Source: Vibrio sp. MedPE-SWchi (GTDB lineage Bacteria > Pseudomonadota > Gammaproteobacteria > Enterobacterales > Vibrionaceae). Taken from it: a DNA stretch of 64,000 nucleotides. Below, piece by piece: positions 36,773 to 46,143 of the stretch. The notes under the pieces are model-generated. The model saw nothing but the letters and a program-made list of their open reading frames with translations, had not been told where the DNA came from and ran no database searches. Where the stretch lies: assembly GCA_001874155.1 (NCBI GenBank), contig MPDB01000001.1, positions 1 to 64,000 on the forward strand, in the 5' to 3' direction. The position numbers and the translations under genes are program-made. The number at the start of each line of letters is the position of its first letter. Positions within the stretch are counted from its first letter, which is position 1.

Positions 36773-37763
36773 CGCTGTTAGTCCCTATAAGTTCAGATAT
36801 TTTCAACACCGATACCGGAGGGTAATAGTTTAAGTGTTTTGCTGCGTCAATGTTAACAATATAAGAGTACTGACTTAATGACTCAATAGGAATATTACTA
36901 ATATTAATGTTTGAATTGAGAACTTGTTCCGCTTTATAAGCGGCGAACTGTCCCACATTATAGTACCGGCTAACAATACCGATTAAAGCTTGACCATTTC
37001 TTATCGGAGTTTCGGTTGATGAAAAAGTAGCGATACCTTGGTTATGCATAGTATCCACAATTTCCTCAGCAGAAGAGATGATAAAAGAGTCCGGTGGTAA
37101 ATAGGCGAGGTCGATTCCATCATCGTTCATTTTTAGAACAATATCGTTGATGGACGAGATATCAGGGCGACCTTGCTTAATAGTAAATGGGTATAAAACT
37201 ATTTTCTTATTAAAAGATTCTGACAGCGCGGATATTTTTTGTGCAGTAACAACAGAGTTATTTTCAAGTGGGTTATAAAGGATCCCAATAGAATTAATAT
37301 CGGAAAGTTTACTTATAGATTTAAGCTGAACTTCATGTGGGACGATGTGGCTCACTCCTGTGAAGTTTCTATTTTCTGATTGGTTAGAGATTATTTTTGA
37401 ACCGACAGGGTCGCTGACAATACTAAATACGACAGGCACATTGCTAAATCTAAATTTGCTAGGTTCATCGACAGTGCCAAGCAGTGTTCTCGTTACGGTA
37501 GTCCCGAAGGTGTAGACAAGGTCAATGTCCATACTGTCAAGAGAATTGATATGTTTAGCTAACTGATCCTTATCTCTTTCTGCATCCAAAATGGTAAACA
37601 TAACCTCGGTTCTATTGGAAAGATATTCCATAAAACCTTTTTCAGCATCAGTCACACCACGCCATAAGAGCATGACGACATGGTTTTTCTCTGCTGAAAA
37701 AGCAAAACCAGAAGGCAGTAAGATAATCATGGATAAAAATAGGGTGAAAATCTTGTTCATCAC
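36762..37763 (-). CDS. ABC_sub_bind-type periplasmic binding protein
   Basis: A 333-residue protein with a signal peptide (LFLSMIILLPSGFAFSA) and a two-lobed fold of the ABC transporter substrate-binding (PF04392/TrpX-like) family: DIDLVYTFGTTVTRTLLG, VPVVFSIVSDPVGS, IGILYNPLENNSVVTAQ and GQFAAYKAEQVL. No ABC permease or ATPase is encoded nearby. It overlaps the sensor-MFS stop by 4 bases (ATGA) and the next gene by 11. In other systems such proteins can hand ligand to Cache-type sensors, which fits the fused sensor regions upstream. Confidence 0.82.
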   Translation of the reverse strand: MMNKIFTLFLSMIILLPSGFAFSAEKNHVVMLLWRGVTDAEKGFMEYLSNRTEVMFTILDAERDKDQLAKHINSLDSMDIDLVYTFGTTVTRTLLGTVDEPSKFRFSNVPVVFSIVSDPVGSKIISNQSENRNFTGVSHIVPHEVQLKSISKLSDINSIGILYNPLENNSVVTAQKISALSESFNKKIVLYPFTIKQGRPDISSINDIVLKMNDDGIDLAYLPPDSFIISSAEEIVDTMHNQGIATFSSTETPIRNGQALIGIVSRYYNVGQFAAYKAEQVLNSNINISNIPIESLSQYSYIVNIDAAKHLNYYPPVSVLKISELIGTNSDGN

Positions 37764-40309
37764 ATCGCCCCCACTTGTTGCTTATCGCTCTTAATGAATA
37801 GGGTATACAAGCTCATGAGCACAACTGAGCTGCATAGAAGCGTTACACCAAAAATGAGAATCGTAGTTTCAAAACCAAATAGGCTGAGTATAAAGCCTGC
37901 CAATATAGGGCCGGCGACATTACCCACCCGTTCAATAAGCCTGAATATACCAATGGTTTTACCTTTATCTAGCCCTTGGTCTCGTAGCAATTCAATGACC
38001 AATGGTATTTGTGGCGATACGCAGATGCCGTGAGCAACACCTATGATGATGACAATCATCAGTAACCCATAGGTGCCAGGTAATATGAGTATGTTGATGA
38101 GAGCCACGGCGGAAAGAAGGCCACCAGAAACAATAAACGCCATCTTGTTTCGGTATTTATCGACCAATGCAGCGCTCAATGGAGAGATGATGATAAGAGA
38201 TAGCCCATAGGTCATCATAATGCGACCCGAAACTGAGCTGCTTTCCCCCAGGTACTGGAGGTACACCGGACAGATGTAATAGAGAAATCCAGTCAGTACA
38301 ATTTTGGCTGGAATAGCACTTAACACGCAAATTAGAGCAAAGTACTTGTTACTCAAAAGTATTTTAAAATCAGACAACCGAACAGGTTTGCTGGTATTTT
38401 GTGATTGGCCTTGAGCAAAGAAAAGCATCACTAGTAGCGCACTGAATAGGGCTAAAGTTGCTGCCGCTAAAAAGGTGGTTGAGTACCCCAGTTTGTCAGC
38501 CATAATTCCACCAATGGCTGCACCGCATAGTGAGCCTGAGAAAAAGGCAGATAAAAACGTCGCCATACCCTTGGTTCGATTTCCATCATTGGTGGTATCA
38601 GTAACATATCCTTGAGCTGAGATGAACACAATGCCATAGCCAACAGCAGTGACTGAACGAGCGATAAGTAAGGTAAGCATGTTTGGAACAAATGCGGTTA
38701 GCGTAAGACCAAATGCAGTCAGGCAAGCGCCGGCTATCAGCGATTTACGTCTCCCAACTTTATCTGACCAATACCCAGCGAAAGGCAGGGAGAGTGCCCA
38801 ACACAACATGAATAACGATATTGGTATGCTGGTTTCAAGGCTCTCAGGTATCCAAGAGAGGTTGTTAGGTAAGCTCGCGACGAAGTTTGGAAAAAAGGCT
38901 AATGATGAAGCCTCCGCAAATACAAGCAGAAACAGAGGAAGTCGAATGAACCGATAATCGAGTGCAGATAATGCTTTACTCGGTTGGCCAGGGTTTAACT
39001 TAGTGACTTTGATGTTGACTTTTCTTAGAAGAATGCCAATTTCATCTTTCGACAAAATGGTCGCTAGATGATTAACAATATCTCGATTAACAGCCATGAA
39101 AACTTGTTTTAGTTGCTGCCAAGGGGCGAGTATTAAAAAGTGACAAGTGAAAAGAACAATTTCTATAACGACGAGGCAAGACGCAATAAGTACGGTCACC
39201 ATGTCCATGAAGCTTTCTTTTAGTAGGTTTAGAATAATATTATCGTCGGTCCCAACCTCAATCTGAATATTTGACCTGTCGGGTAAAGTGGATACATGTG
39301 TCCTACCATTGGTATCTGAGTGTGCTGGATATTGATAAAGACTCTCACCGTCGCTAATCAGTGCAATCTGAAGGATTTCATTGTGAGTTTGAGTGTAGCT
39401 TGAAAACTCTTCTTCCAATCCATTGAGTTTATCGATTGGCACACCGCTTTTGATCAAACGATGAATCACACTCGTTAGAGTATCGCCGATCAGGTTCGAT
39501 TTTTGTTCTAGCTTACTTTCATATACCGATGAAAATGTACTCATAGACTGGTAGGAAAGACCGACATTCGCAACAAACGTTAAACTCACTGCGATCCCAA
39601 TTATAACCAAGGGAAAATGCTTAGAAGTCCATTGGACCCATTGAGAGCTTTCGGAGCTGGCATTGATGATTTGATGCGCTTTAGTAATTTGCTCGAGCGT
39701 TTGTTCCTTAGAGTTCTTATCATCTGACAGTATTGAACTTGCTTGTTCAACCTTCTTAAGGAAAACATTTAAGAGGTTTCGAATAGCGATAAAGCCAATG
39801 CCTGCAGTAATTACAAGCCAAAAAACAGCAATGATTATTTGCTTGTTAAGCAAGGATTGCTTCGTTTCATTGAGGGGATCCGTTGCGTAGTGAAGCTCTA
39901 ATTCCCCCTCTTTAACATCAAAGGTATTGAGTAAATCGACGTTCAATTTTCTTTCAGACTGCTCGGTGACGGAACCCGTTGAAAATAAGGTTTCACCTGT
40001 ATCGGAGCGGACTGTTATATGAGTAATTCCCTCAACAAGCTTAATTCTCCGCTCAAGAATGGCTTGAATATTGGTGATTGAAGCGAGTGGCAGCCCTAGG
40101 CTGATCGCTTGGCTGATATCGTTATGCGTTTCCTCAACAACGATTCGATAAGTAGAGTCAGATGTTTCGTTAAGCCTCTTTTCAAAATTTAGATAATTTA
40201 AAGTGGTATTAAGGGCGATGGAAAATAGCAGTACTGCTGTGATCGCAAGTATCAGCTTAACTTTCAGCGTCAATCCTAAGTTTTTTGTTTGCGTATTATC
40301 CATCGCCAT
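37760..40309 (-). CDS. MFS transporter fused to N-terminal sensor-like modules
   Basis: An 849-residue protein. Residues 1-180: membrane helix, a periplasmic region of about 115 residues, membrane helix. Residues 230-395: a second helix-periplasmic-helix unit. A cytoplasmic linker (about 396-450) then leads to a 12-helix MFS domain (about 455-835) with motif A GYWSDKVGRRKSL. The first half looks like chemoreceptor or histidine-kinase sensor regions, yet no kinase or GGDEF follows. It lies 18 bases after clpV and overlaps the downstream binding-protein gene. Not a core T6SS component; the substrate is unknown. Confidence 0.82.
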   Translation of the reverse strand: MAMDNTQTKNLGLTLKVKLILAITAVLLFSIALNTTLNYLNFEKRLNETSDSTYRIVVEETHNDISQAISLGLPLASITNIQAILERRIKLVEGITHITVRSDTGETLFSTGSVTEQSERKLNVDLLNTFDVKEGELELHYATDPLNETKQSLLNKQIIIAVFWLVITAGIGFIAIRNLLNVFLKKVEQASSILSDDKNSKEQTLEQITKAHQIINASSESSQWVQWTSKHFPLVIIGIAVSLTFVANVGLSYQSMSTFSSVYESKLEQKSNLIGDTLTSVIHRLIKSGVPIDKLNGLEEEFSSYTQTHNEILQIALISDGESLYQYPAHSDTNGRTHVSTLPDRSNIQIEVGTDDNIILNLLKESFMDMVTVLIASCLVVIEIVLFTCHFLILAPWQQLKQVFMAVNRDIVNHLATILSKDEIGILLRKVNIKVTKLNPGQPSKALSALDYRFIRLPLFLLVFAEASSLAFFPNFVASLPNNLSWIPESLETSIPISLFMLCWALSLPFAGYWSDKVGRRKSLIAGACLTAFGLTLTAFVPNMLTLLIARSVTAVGYGIVFISAQGYVTDTTNDGNRTKGMATFLSAFFSGSLCGAAIGGIMADKLGYSTTFLAAATLALFSALLVMLFFAQGQSQNTSKPVRLSDFKILLSNKYFALICVLSAIPAKIVLTGFLYYICPVYLQYLGESSSVSGRIMMTYGLSLIIISPLSAALVDKYRNKMAFIVSGGLLSAVALINILILPGTYGLLMIVIIIGVAHGICVSPQIPLVIELLRDQGLDKGKTIGIFRLIERVGNVAGPILAGFILSLFGFETTILIFGVTLLCSSVVLMSLYTLFIKSDKQQVGAM

Positions 40310-40327
40310 TGTATCTACTGCCTAAAA

Positions 40328-42946
40328 CTAACTAATTGATAAAGTGAAGCCATCTGGTGAAGCGCTACCCGTAACACTCACTGAAGAAATAGGCTCATTT
40401 TTACTTAAACGTGAAATACACTCTTCAGCCAACTTAGGCATAAGTGACCGGTTGATGATTTGCTCAACTGCACGTCCACCTGTTGTTGGATCGCTATTAC
40501 GATTAACCACAAACTCAATGAAGCTTTCGTCCCAATTAAAGGTCGCTTGGTACTGTTCAGCCAATTTCTTTTTAATTCGGTTTAACGAAATTTCAGTGAT
40601 TTTTGATAGCTCTTCATCATTTAGCGGGTAATAAGGAACGATGGTTGTACGCCCTAAAAACGCTGGTTTAAAGTACTGTTGTAGGTCTGGACGGATAGAC
40701 TCCAAAAGCTCAGTGTTGTCTATTCGACCTTCAGATTGTTCACACACATCACATATCGCTTGGTCTGCTGCATTTGACGTCATAATGATGATGGTGTTTT
40801 TGAAATCAATGGAGCGACCTTCACTGTCTTTTATGCTCCCTTTATCAAAGATTTGATAGAACATATCGTGAACGCCAGGGTGGGCCTTTTCCATTTCATC
40901 CAATAGAAGAACCGAGTAGGGGTTGCGGCGAATCGCTTCTGTGAGCACGCCTCCTTCACCAAACCCAACGTATCCCGCTGGTGAGCCGAGTAGCATTGAA
41001 ATTTTATGTTCCTCTTTGAACTCCGTCATATTGATAACGGTTAAGTCATTGCTACCACCGTAAAGTTGCTCCGCTAGCGCCATGGCGGTTTCGGTTTTAC
41101 CCACACCACTTGGGCCACACATTAGGAAGACACCTATAGGCTTGCGGTTGTCGGTTAGGCCCGCTCTAGAGATTCGAATTGCCTTGGCAAGCTCTTGCTT
41201 AGCAACGTTTTGCCCAATGACTCGCTTGTCGAGTTCGCTTTCCAAGGTGAGAAGCTTAGCGATCTCGTCACTCATCATGTTTCCGACTGGAATACCGGTC
41301 CAGTTGGCGATGATTTGGGCAATGGTGTTGTCATCGACCATTGCGTTTACCAGTGGCTCTTCACCTTGAATTTCACTCAGCTGATCGAGTAATGAGGTAA
41401 GTGCTACCTGTTTTTCTCCATCAACGTCACCGGCTTCTTGCTGCTCGGTGATTTCTTGTTGAACAAGCTTTACTTGGTCTACAAGGTCAACTTCTTTTTC
41501 CCAGCGCGCTTGATAAGCGGCAAGTTTCTCTTCGTTGTTTGCAATAAGCTGCGTGAGTTCATTGATCGCTTCTTCGCTATTGCCAAACAGTGCTTGTTCT
41601 TTTTCTAGTGCCGCTTTCTCGTTGGACTGATATTTGATGGTTTGCTCGAGGCTTTCAATGACCTCGGGTTTTGCTCCTTGAGTCAGGGCAATTCTGGCAC
41701 TGGCGGTATCGAGTAAGCTTATCGCCTTGTCTGGTAACTGGCGGCTTGGAAGATAGCGGATAGATAGATGAACAGAGGCTTCAATCGCGGATTCCGCGAT
41801 AAATGCACCGTGGTGACTTTGTAGTGAAGCCGCGACTCCGCGAAGCATCTGCATTGCATCTTCAGCGTTAGGCTCTTCGATTGTAACGACTTGGAAGCGT
41901 CGAGTTAGCGCAGGGTCTTTTTCGAAGTACTTTTTGTACTCTGCCCAAGTGGTAGCTGCGATGGTTTTGAATTCGCCTCGAGCAAGTGCAGGTTTCAGTA
42001 GGTTAGCAGCATCATTCTGACCTGCAGCACCGCCTGCACCAATGAGAGTATGTGCTTCATCGATGAATACGATAATGGGAACATCGGAGTTTTTAACTTC
42101 ATTAATGACATCTTTTAGTCGGTTTTCAAACTCACCTTTTACGCTTGCACCCGCTTGAAGCAGCCCGAGATCCAAAGAATGGATCTGAACGCCTTGCAGC
42201 GCCATAGGGACTTCATCTGCGGCAATTCTCAGCGCCAACCCTTCGACAACCGCTGTTTTACCTACACCGGGTTCACCGACCATGATGGGGTTGTTTTGAC
42301 GTTTACGACAAAGAATGTCGATAGCTTTTCGAACCTCGGAATTACGACCGGAAATAGGGTCGATTTTTCCATCGATAGCTTGTTGCGTCAGGTTTATGGT
42401 GTATTTGCTGAGCGCGTCATTACCCGAAGGCGTGGTATCTGCGGCTCCAGAGGTGCTAGCTGCAGAGCCAGATGCGGGGCGAGCTATCGCTGTTTTGCTA
42501 ATTAGCCCCTGTAGAGATTCAATAGATAACGCTTCAAGGGATTTCAATTCCAGTGTTTTAACACCCATTACATTTTGCTGTAAGAGGGCTTGGATTAAGT
42601 GCAGGCTGACGATTTCACCGTGACCATAGTTGACCGATGCTATCATCCACGCATCTTTTACCAGTTCAGTCAGTGCGTGACTCAGTGTCGGTTGACCCTC
42701 ACTGCCCTTTGTCAGCAAGGTAATCTTCATGGTGAGCTCTTTGACTAACTCTTCTTGGGGAAGTTTTTGAGAATCAAACAAGTTAGTCAAGTTACTGTCT
42801 TTTTGGGATAACAATTGAAGCAACCAATGCTCAACTTCAATGGCTGGTACTCCTTGATTCATCGCTGCGCCAGCGGATGTTTCAAGCGCTTGTTTAAGCG
42901 GTGTAGATAGCTTTCCTACGAGGTTGGTTAAGGTCACTTGTGTCAT
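40328..42946 (-). CDS. tssH: T6SS sheath-recycling ATPase TssH (ClpV)
   Basis: An 872-residue AAA+ unfoldase. It has an N-terminal Clp-N domain that recognises TssC, a first Walker A VGEPGVGKTAVVEG near residue 225, a middle coiled-coil region, a second Walker A CGPSGVGKTETA near 613, and arginine-finger/sensor segments. An A/S/G-rich linker near 165-180 is typical of ClpV. It disassembles contracted TssBC sheath for reuse. It lies 33 bases after tssG. Confidence 0.97.
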   Translation of the reverse strand: MTQVTLTNLVGKLSTPLKQALETSAGAAMNQGVPAIEVEHWLLQLLSQKDSNLTNLFDSQKLPQEELVKELTMKITLLTKGSEGQPTLSHALTELVKDAWMIASVNYGHGEIVSLHLIQALLQQNVMGVKTLELKSLEALSIESLQGLISKTAIARPASGSAASTSGAADTTPSGNDALSKYTINLTQQAIDGKIDPISGRNSEVRKAIDILCRKRQNNPIMVGEPGVGKTAVVEGLALRIAADEVPMALQGVQIHSLDLGLLQAGASVKGEFENRLKDVINEVKNSDVPIIVFIDEAHTLIGAGGAAGQNDAANLLKPALARGEFKTIAATTWAEYKKYFEKDPALTRRFQVVTIEEPNAEDAMQMLRGVAASLQSHHGAFIAESAIEASVHLSIRYLPSRQLPDKAISLLDTASARIALTQGAKPEVIESLEQTIKYQSNEKAALEKEQALFGNSEEAINELTQLIANNEEKLAAYQARWEKEVDLVDQVKLVQQEITEQQEAGDVDGEKQVALTSLLDQLSEIQGEEPLVNAMVDDNTIAQIIANWTGIPVGNMMSDEIAKLLTLESELDKRVIGQNVAKQELAKAIRISRAGLTDNRKPIGVFLMCGPSGVGKTETAMALAEQLYGGSNDLTVINMTEFKEEHKISMLLGSPAGYVGFGEGGVLTEAIRRNPYSVLLLDEMEKAHPGVHDMFYQIFDKGSIKDSEGRSIDFKNTIIIMTSNAADQAICDVCEQSEGRIDNTELLESIRPDLQQYFKPAFLGRTTIVPYYPLNDEELSKITEISLNRIKKKLAEQYQATFNWDESFIEFVVNRNSDPTTGGRAVEQIINRSLMPKLAEECISRLSKNEPISSVSVTGSASPDGFTLSIS

Positions 42947-42979
42947 ACTTTCTTCCTTGTATCGAATGCTGGGAATCGA

Positions 42980-43912
42980 TTAACTGTTAAGTAAAATGTT
43001 CACGATGCCAGCAGGGTTACGTTCGGGAGCTAGGCAACTTGCTTCTCCAAGCCGAGCTGAATTTCGGTAATTACTAGATAGAACGGGTTGTGATAGATAA
43101 GCCCGTTTCAACCTCATATAGATTGAGATGGGCGTGTTATCTCTTAAGTAGTGCTGTGTGAGTTCACGTACCTGTTGCGCGAGTCTGTCGTCATTGGCAA
43201 CCTGTTGATACTCCTTACGACTTTCTAAAATAATGAATATATCAATTCGATTAAACTGAACGCTGCAGGTATTGCCAATTAAAAAACCTTGCCCTAGTTG
43301 GCTGTTAAACTCTGAAGAAACGCCCAGGCGGGTCAACGAGTCTTGGGGTAGTTTTTGTCGAGCACTGTGCCTAGTTTCCACACTAAATGTGAATGGAAAG
43401 AAATCCGTGAGTATGCGTTTAAGTGTAGGCAAGTGACGGCTATGTTGATTGAATAATGTGCTGTATTGAAAATATTGCTGATGAGAAGATTTCAAGCTGG
43501 AAATTTGAAACAGTAATTCAGATCGTTTTTTTGAAATCTCTTTATCGAAAATCTGCGATCTTTTCATCGTGACGTGGTAGAGAATTTCATAATGACGCTG
43601 GTTAAATACGTCCAAAAAGTCTTTTAACGCATGGTCTTCTTTATGAAGAGCAGATAGCAACTCTTCGTATAAGTAGTTTGGAATTACGCCTTGAACCCCC
43701 GCGAGAGCGGGTTTAGTTAAACGAAGCTTCGCCACGTTGTTTTTTAGCGAAAAGTATTGAATTTCATTTGCGTCACCCGCCGGCATCGCTTCAGCTTTCA
43801 AATCTAAACGAATTTTACGAGGGTGTTCAGCGATAAACGCTGACAATTGCCTCATTGCCTGCGCAAATTCCCACTCTTGAGGGTTCTTCGTGAGATCGCT
43901 AACAAGAGTCAT
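42980..43912 (-). CDS. tssG: T6SS baseplate subunit TssG
   Basis: A protein of 310 residues from the ATG at 43912, which has GGGGGAG before it; a longer frame opens at a TTG at 43924. Family stretches include PQEWEFAQAMRQLSAFI, GVQGVIPNYLYEEL and RLGVSSEFNSQLGQGFLIGNT. TssG forms the baseplate wedge with TssF and TssE. It lies 64 bases after tssF. Confidence 0.93.
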   Translation of the reverse strand: MTLVSDLTKNPQEWEFAQAMRQLSAFIAEHPRKIRLDLKAEAMPAGDANEIQYFSLKNNVAKLRLTKPALAGVQGVIPNYLYEELLSALHKEDHALKDFLDVFNQRHYEILYHVTMKRSQIFDKEISKKRSELLFQISSLKSSHQQYFQYSTLFNQHSRHLPTLKRILTDFFPFTFSVETRHSARQKLPQDSLTRLGVSSEFNSQLGQGFLIGNTCSVQFNRIDIFIILESRKEYQQVANDDRLAQQVRELTQHYLRDNTPISIYMRLKRAYLSQPVLSSNYRNSARLGEASCLAPERNPAGIVNILLNS

Positions 43913-43976
43913 AATCTCCCCCAAAACTTGATGGCAATGGCTACGAAATATGGTCGTAGTGAACCGATGTGACTAA

Positions 43977-45728
43977 CTAAAGGCATAACTGGCTCCCATG
44001 CACCTTGGGGTAACGCTTAATGATGCCGTCACGGCCAAAAATGCGAATGTTGAGCTGTATATATCGATCAAAGCTACAAAACTGTTGGAAGAAGCGATTC
44101 AATACATCACTGAATACGTGAAAAGGCGCATTGGTATCGAGTTCTATGTCGATTTCTGTGCCCGGGGAAAATGTATTTTTTCCTAAGATGCGAATGGCAG
44201 CGACTTGTGAGTTAAACGTCACGGTACGTATCGTTTGTATATCACTGTCGGAGACTTGGTTTCTACAACATAGCTTCAGCATCTGTTTAAGTGCTTCATT
44301 TGCTTCATTTGAATGTAAAAGTGAAGAAAAATTGCTGTTAAGCATACCGATAAATTGCCAATGTAGGTTTTGGTCATGTTCACGAGTAATCGGAGCAGAT
44401 GGCGGGTAAATAGGAGAAAACTCACCCGGTAAATCGATGCTTTCTTTGCACTCCATCGCGCCTTCAATGCCACAGGCTACCTTGCCATTGGTACAAATAA
44501 GTCTTGTCCCAAAGAGTTTGCTGAACTCTGAGTTTGGATTATCGCCGAGTGAGACCATGAGCTTGTACTGACCGAAAGAATCGCGATTGGCTTGCCAGTA
44601 GTTTTGTTGACGACTTGAGTTATAACGATTCTTAAAGAGGGGTAAAAGTGGGATTTCGCCTTTTGGTGTGATCTCATAGATTTCTTTTATCTCATAGATC
44701 TCCGTTGAATGACCAAAGTGGGCACTGGTGTTTACCGGAGCGGTCAATGTTCGTTGGTCATATCGAATCGGTTCGCCACTTTCTTCAAACAGATTAATTG
44801 CGGGTACAACATTAAGCTGAAAAACAGACACGTCGAATAGGCGCATAAACTCAGAGGGCAATGATGCTAGGAAGAGGTTGACCACCACTTCAGAGGATGC
44901 GTGATTTTTGACACTTTGCCCAAACCCTTTTAAGCGGAAAAACTGTCTCTTCTCTTTAAAAAAGAAGTACTCACTCATTAATTGATAGCCCGAAAACTGA
45001 TTTCCATGCTGAGGCAAAAACGTGAGGGAAAGGTCACTGATGCGGTTTTTTAAGTTACCGGCATCTAACGTCGTGTGAGATTCACATTTGGCATCAGAGA
45101 CTGAGATAGAACGAGTTTGGCTTAGTAATAGCTCTACGAGTGAATCGGCATTATTTTCGAAGCCTTGCACAAAAAAGTCGAGGTCATCGAGATCGAGATG
45201 ACGAAAGTGAACATCAGGGTCGCCAGTAGAGAGTGTTATTTGAATCACGGCAGAGGACTGATCTGCCCCTCTTGGACGATTGAAATTGAAGGGTGCACTT
45301 AGCGCGTTAATATTGGTAATGCTAAAAGGTGTGATATCCAGTTTGTCGACAGTTTGAAACAGACACTCTTGTTCACCCACATTTGAGGAAAATTGAGCGC
45401 CTTTAGGTAGAGAAGTGCTTTCAATCGGGCCTTCAATATCTTCGAGCTTTAGGTACGCAACACTCGGAATCGTCTGGACATAGGATGGGAAGAGTATTGA
45501 TAGTAAGCCTTCGACCACCTCGGGCAATTGTTCTGAGAGTTGCTTTTCTACGGTTGCATTGAGCAGGGCAACACCGTCTAAAAGACGAGCCATACTTGGG
45601 TCTTCAATTTTTCCTTGGTGGATGTTTAGGTTTTCAGCATGGCTAGGGTGTTTGTCACCAAATTGACCAAGAGAGCGGCGTACAAAAGCGAGTTCTTGTT
45701 CGAAATACCGCAGTAAAGGATCACTCAT
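43977..45728 (-). CDS. tssF: T6SS baseplate subunit TssF
   Basis: A protein of 583 residues starting MSDPLLRYFEQELAFVRR, the TssF hallmark, with GVALLNATVEKQLSEQLPEVVEGLL and, near the C-terminus, FHVFSDVLNRFFQQFCSFDRY. The ATG at 45728 has AGGA upstream and overlaps the tssE end by 8 bases; the frame opens four codons earlier at a GTG. It forms the baseplate wedge with TssG. Confidence 0.95.
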   Translation of the reverse strand: MSDPLLRYFEQELAFVRRSLGQFGDKHPSHAENLNIHQGKIEDPSMARLLDGVALLNATVEKQLSEQLPEVVEGLLSILFPSYVQTIPSVAYLKLEDIEGPIESTSLPKGAQFSSNVGEQECLFQTVDKLDITPFSITNINALSAPFNFNRPRGADQSSAVIQITLSTGDPDVHFRHLDLDDLDFFVQGFENNADSLVELLLSQTRSISVSDAKCESHTTLDAGNLKNRISDLSLTFLPQHGNQFSGYQLMSEYFFFKEKRQFFRLKGFGQSVKNHASSEVVVNLFLASLPSEFMRLFDVSVFQLNVVPAINLFEESGEPIRYDQRTLTAPVNTSAHFGHSTEIYEIKEIYEITPKGEIPLLPLFKNRYNSSRQQNYWQANRDSFGQYKLMVSLGDNPNSEFSKLFGTRLICTNGKVACGIEGAMECKESIDLPGEFSPIYPPSAPITREHDQNLHWQFIGMLNSNFSSLLHSNEANEALKQMLKLCCRNQVSDSDIQTIRTVTFNSQVAAIRILGKNTFSPGTEIDIELDTNAPFHVFSDVLNRFFQQFCSFDRYIQLNIRIFGRDGIIKRYPKVHGSQLCL

Positions 45729-46143
45729 AGCTGTCCTCACTTAGCGATGCAGCAAGATCGTTGAGTGCTATCTTAGAGTCAAACACCAGTTCCGTTTCTC
45801 CTTGGCTTGTGGTTACTTTTGCTGCGATATTAAAAGCCAAAGCATTTTCATTCGCTTTTCTTTCTATTAATTCAACGGATACGTTATGGAGTCTAGGCTC
45901 AAAATAATTGACCCAAGTTTCTATTCGCATCGCCAGTTGAGTCTGATCGAGGCTTGCACTAAGCAATTGAATATCTTCAATACCGAATCGATGGTTTGAG
46001 CGATTAAGTTCAACGAAGCGGTTATCAATATCGATAAGTGATGCTTCAGACTCAAATAGCTTGGTGAGATGGTATTTTATGTCTTCGATCTCACTATAAG
46101 TGCTAGATTCTGACGGCTTGATAAAGGTGCTCCAAAGGCTCAT
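45721..46143 (-). CDS. tssE: T6SS baseplate subunit TssE (gp25-like)
   Basis: A 140-residue gp25/lysozyme-like baseplate protein. The conserved region includes the HRFGIEDIQLLSASLDQTQ segment and a later IETWVNYFEPRL, matching the EPRL motif of gp25 proteins. Its ATG shares one base with the stop of the tssC-like gene (TAATG) and its end overlaps tssF by 8 bases. Confidence 0.93.
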   Translation of the reverse strand: MSLWSTFIKPSESSTYSEIEDIKYHLTKLFESEASLIDIDNRFVELNRSNHRFGIEDIQLLSASLDQTQLAMRIETWVNYFEPRLHNVSVELIERKANENALAFNIAAKVTTSQGETELVFDSKIALNDLAASLSEDSYE

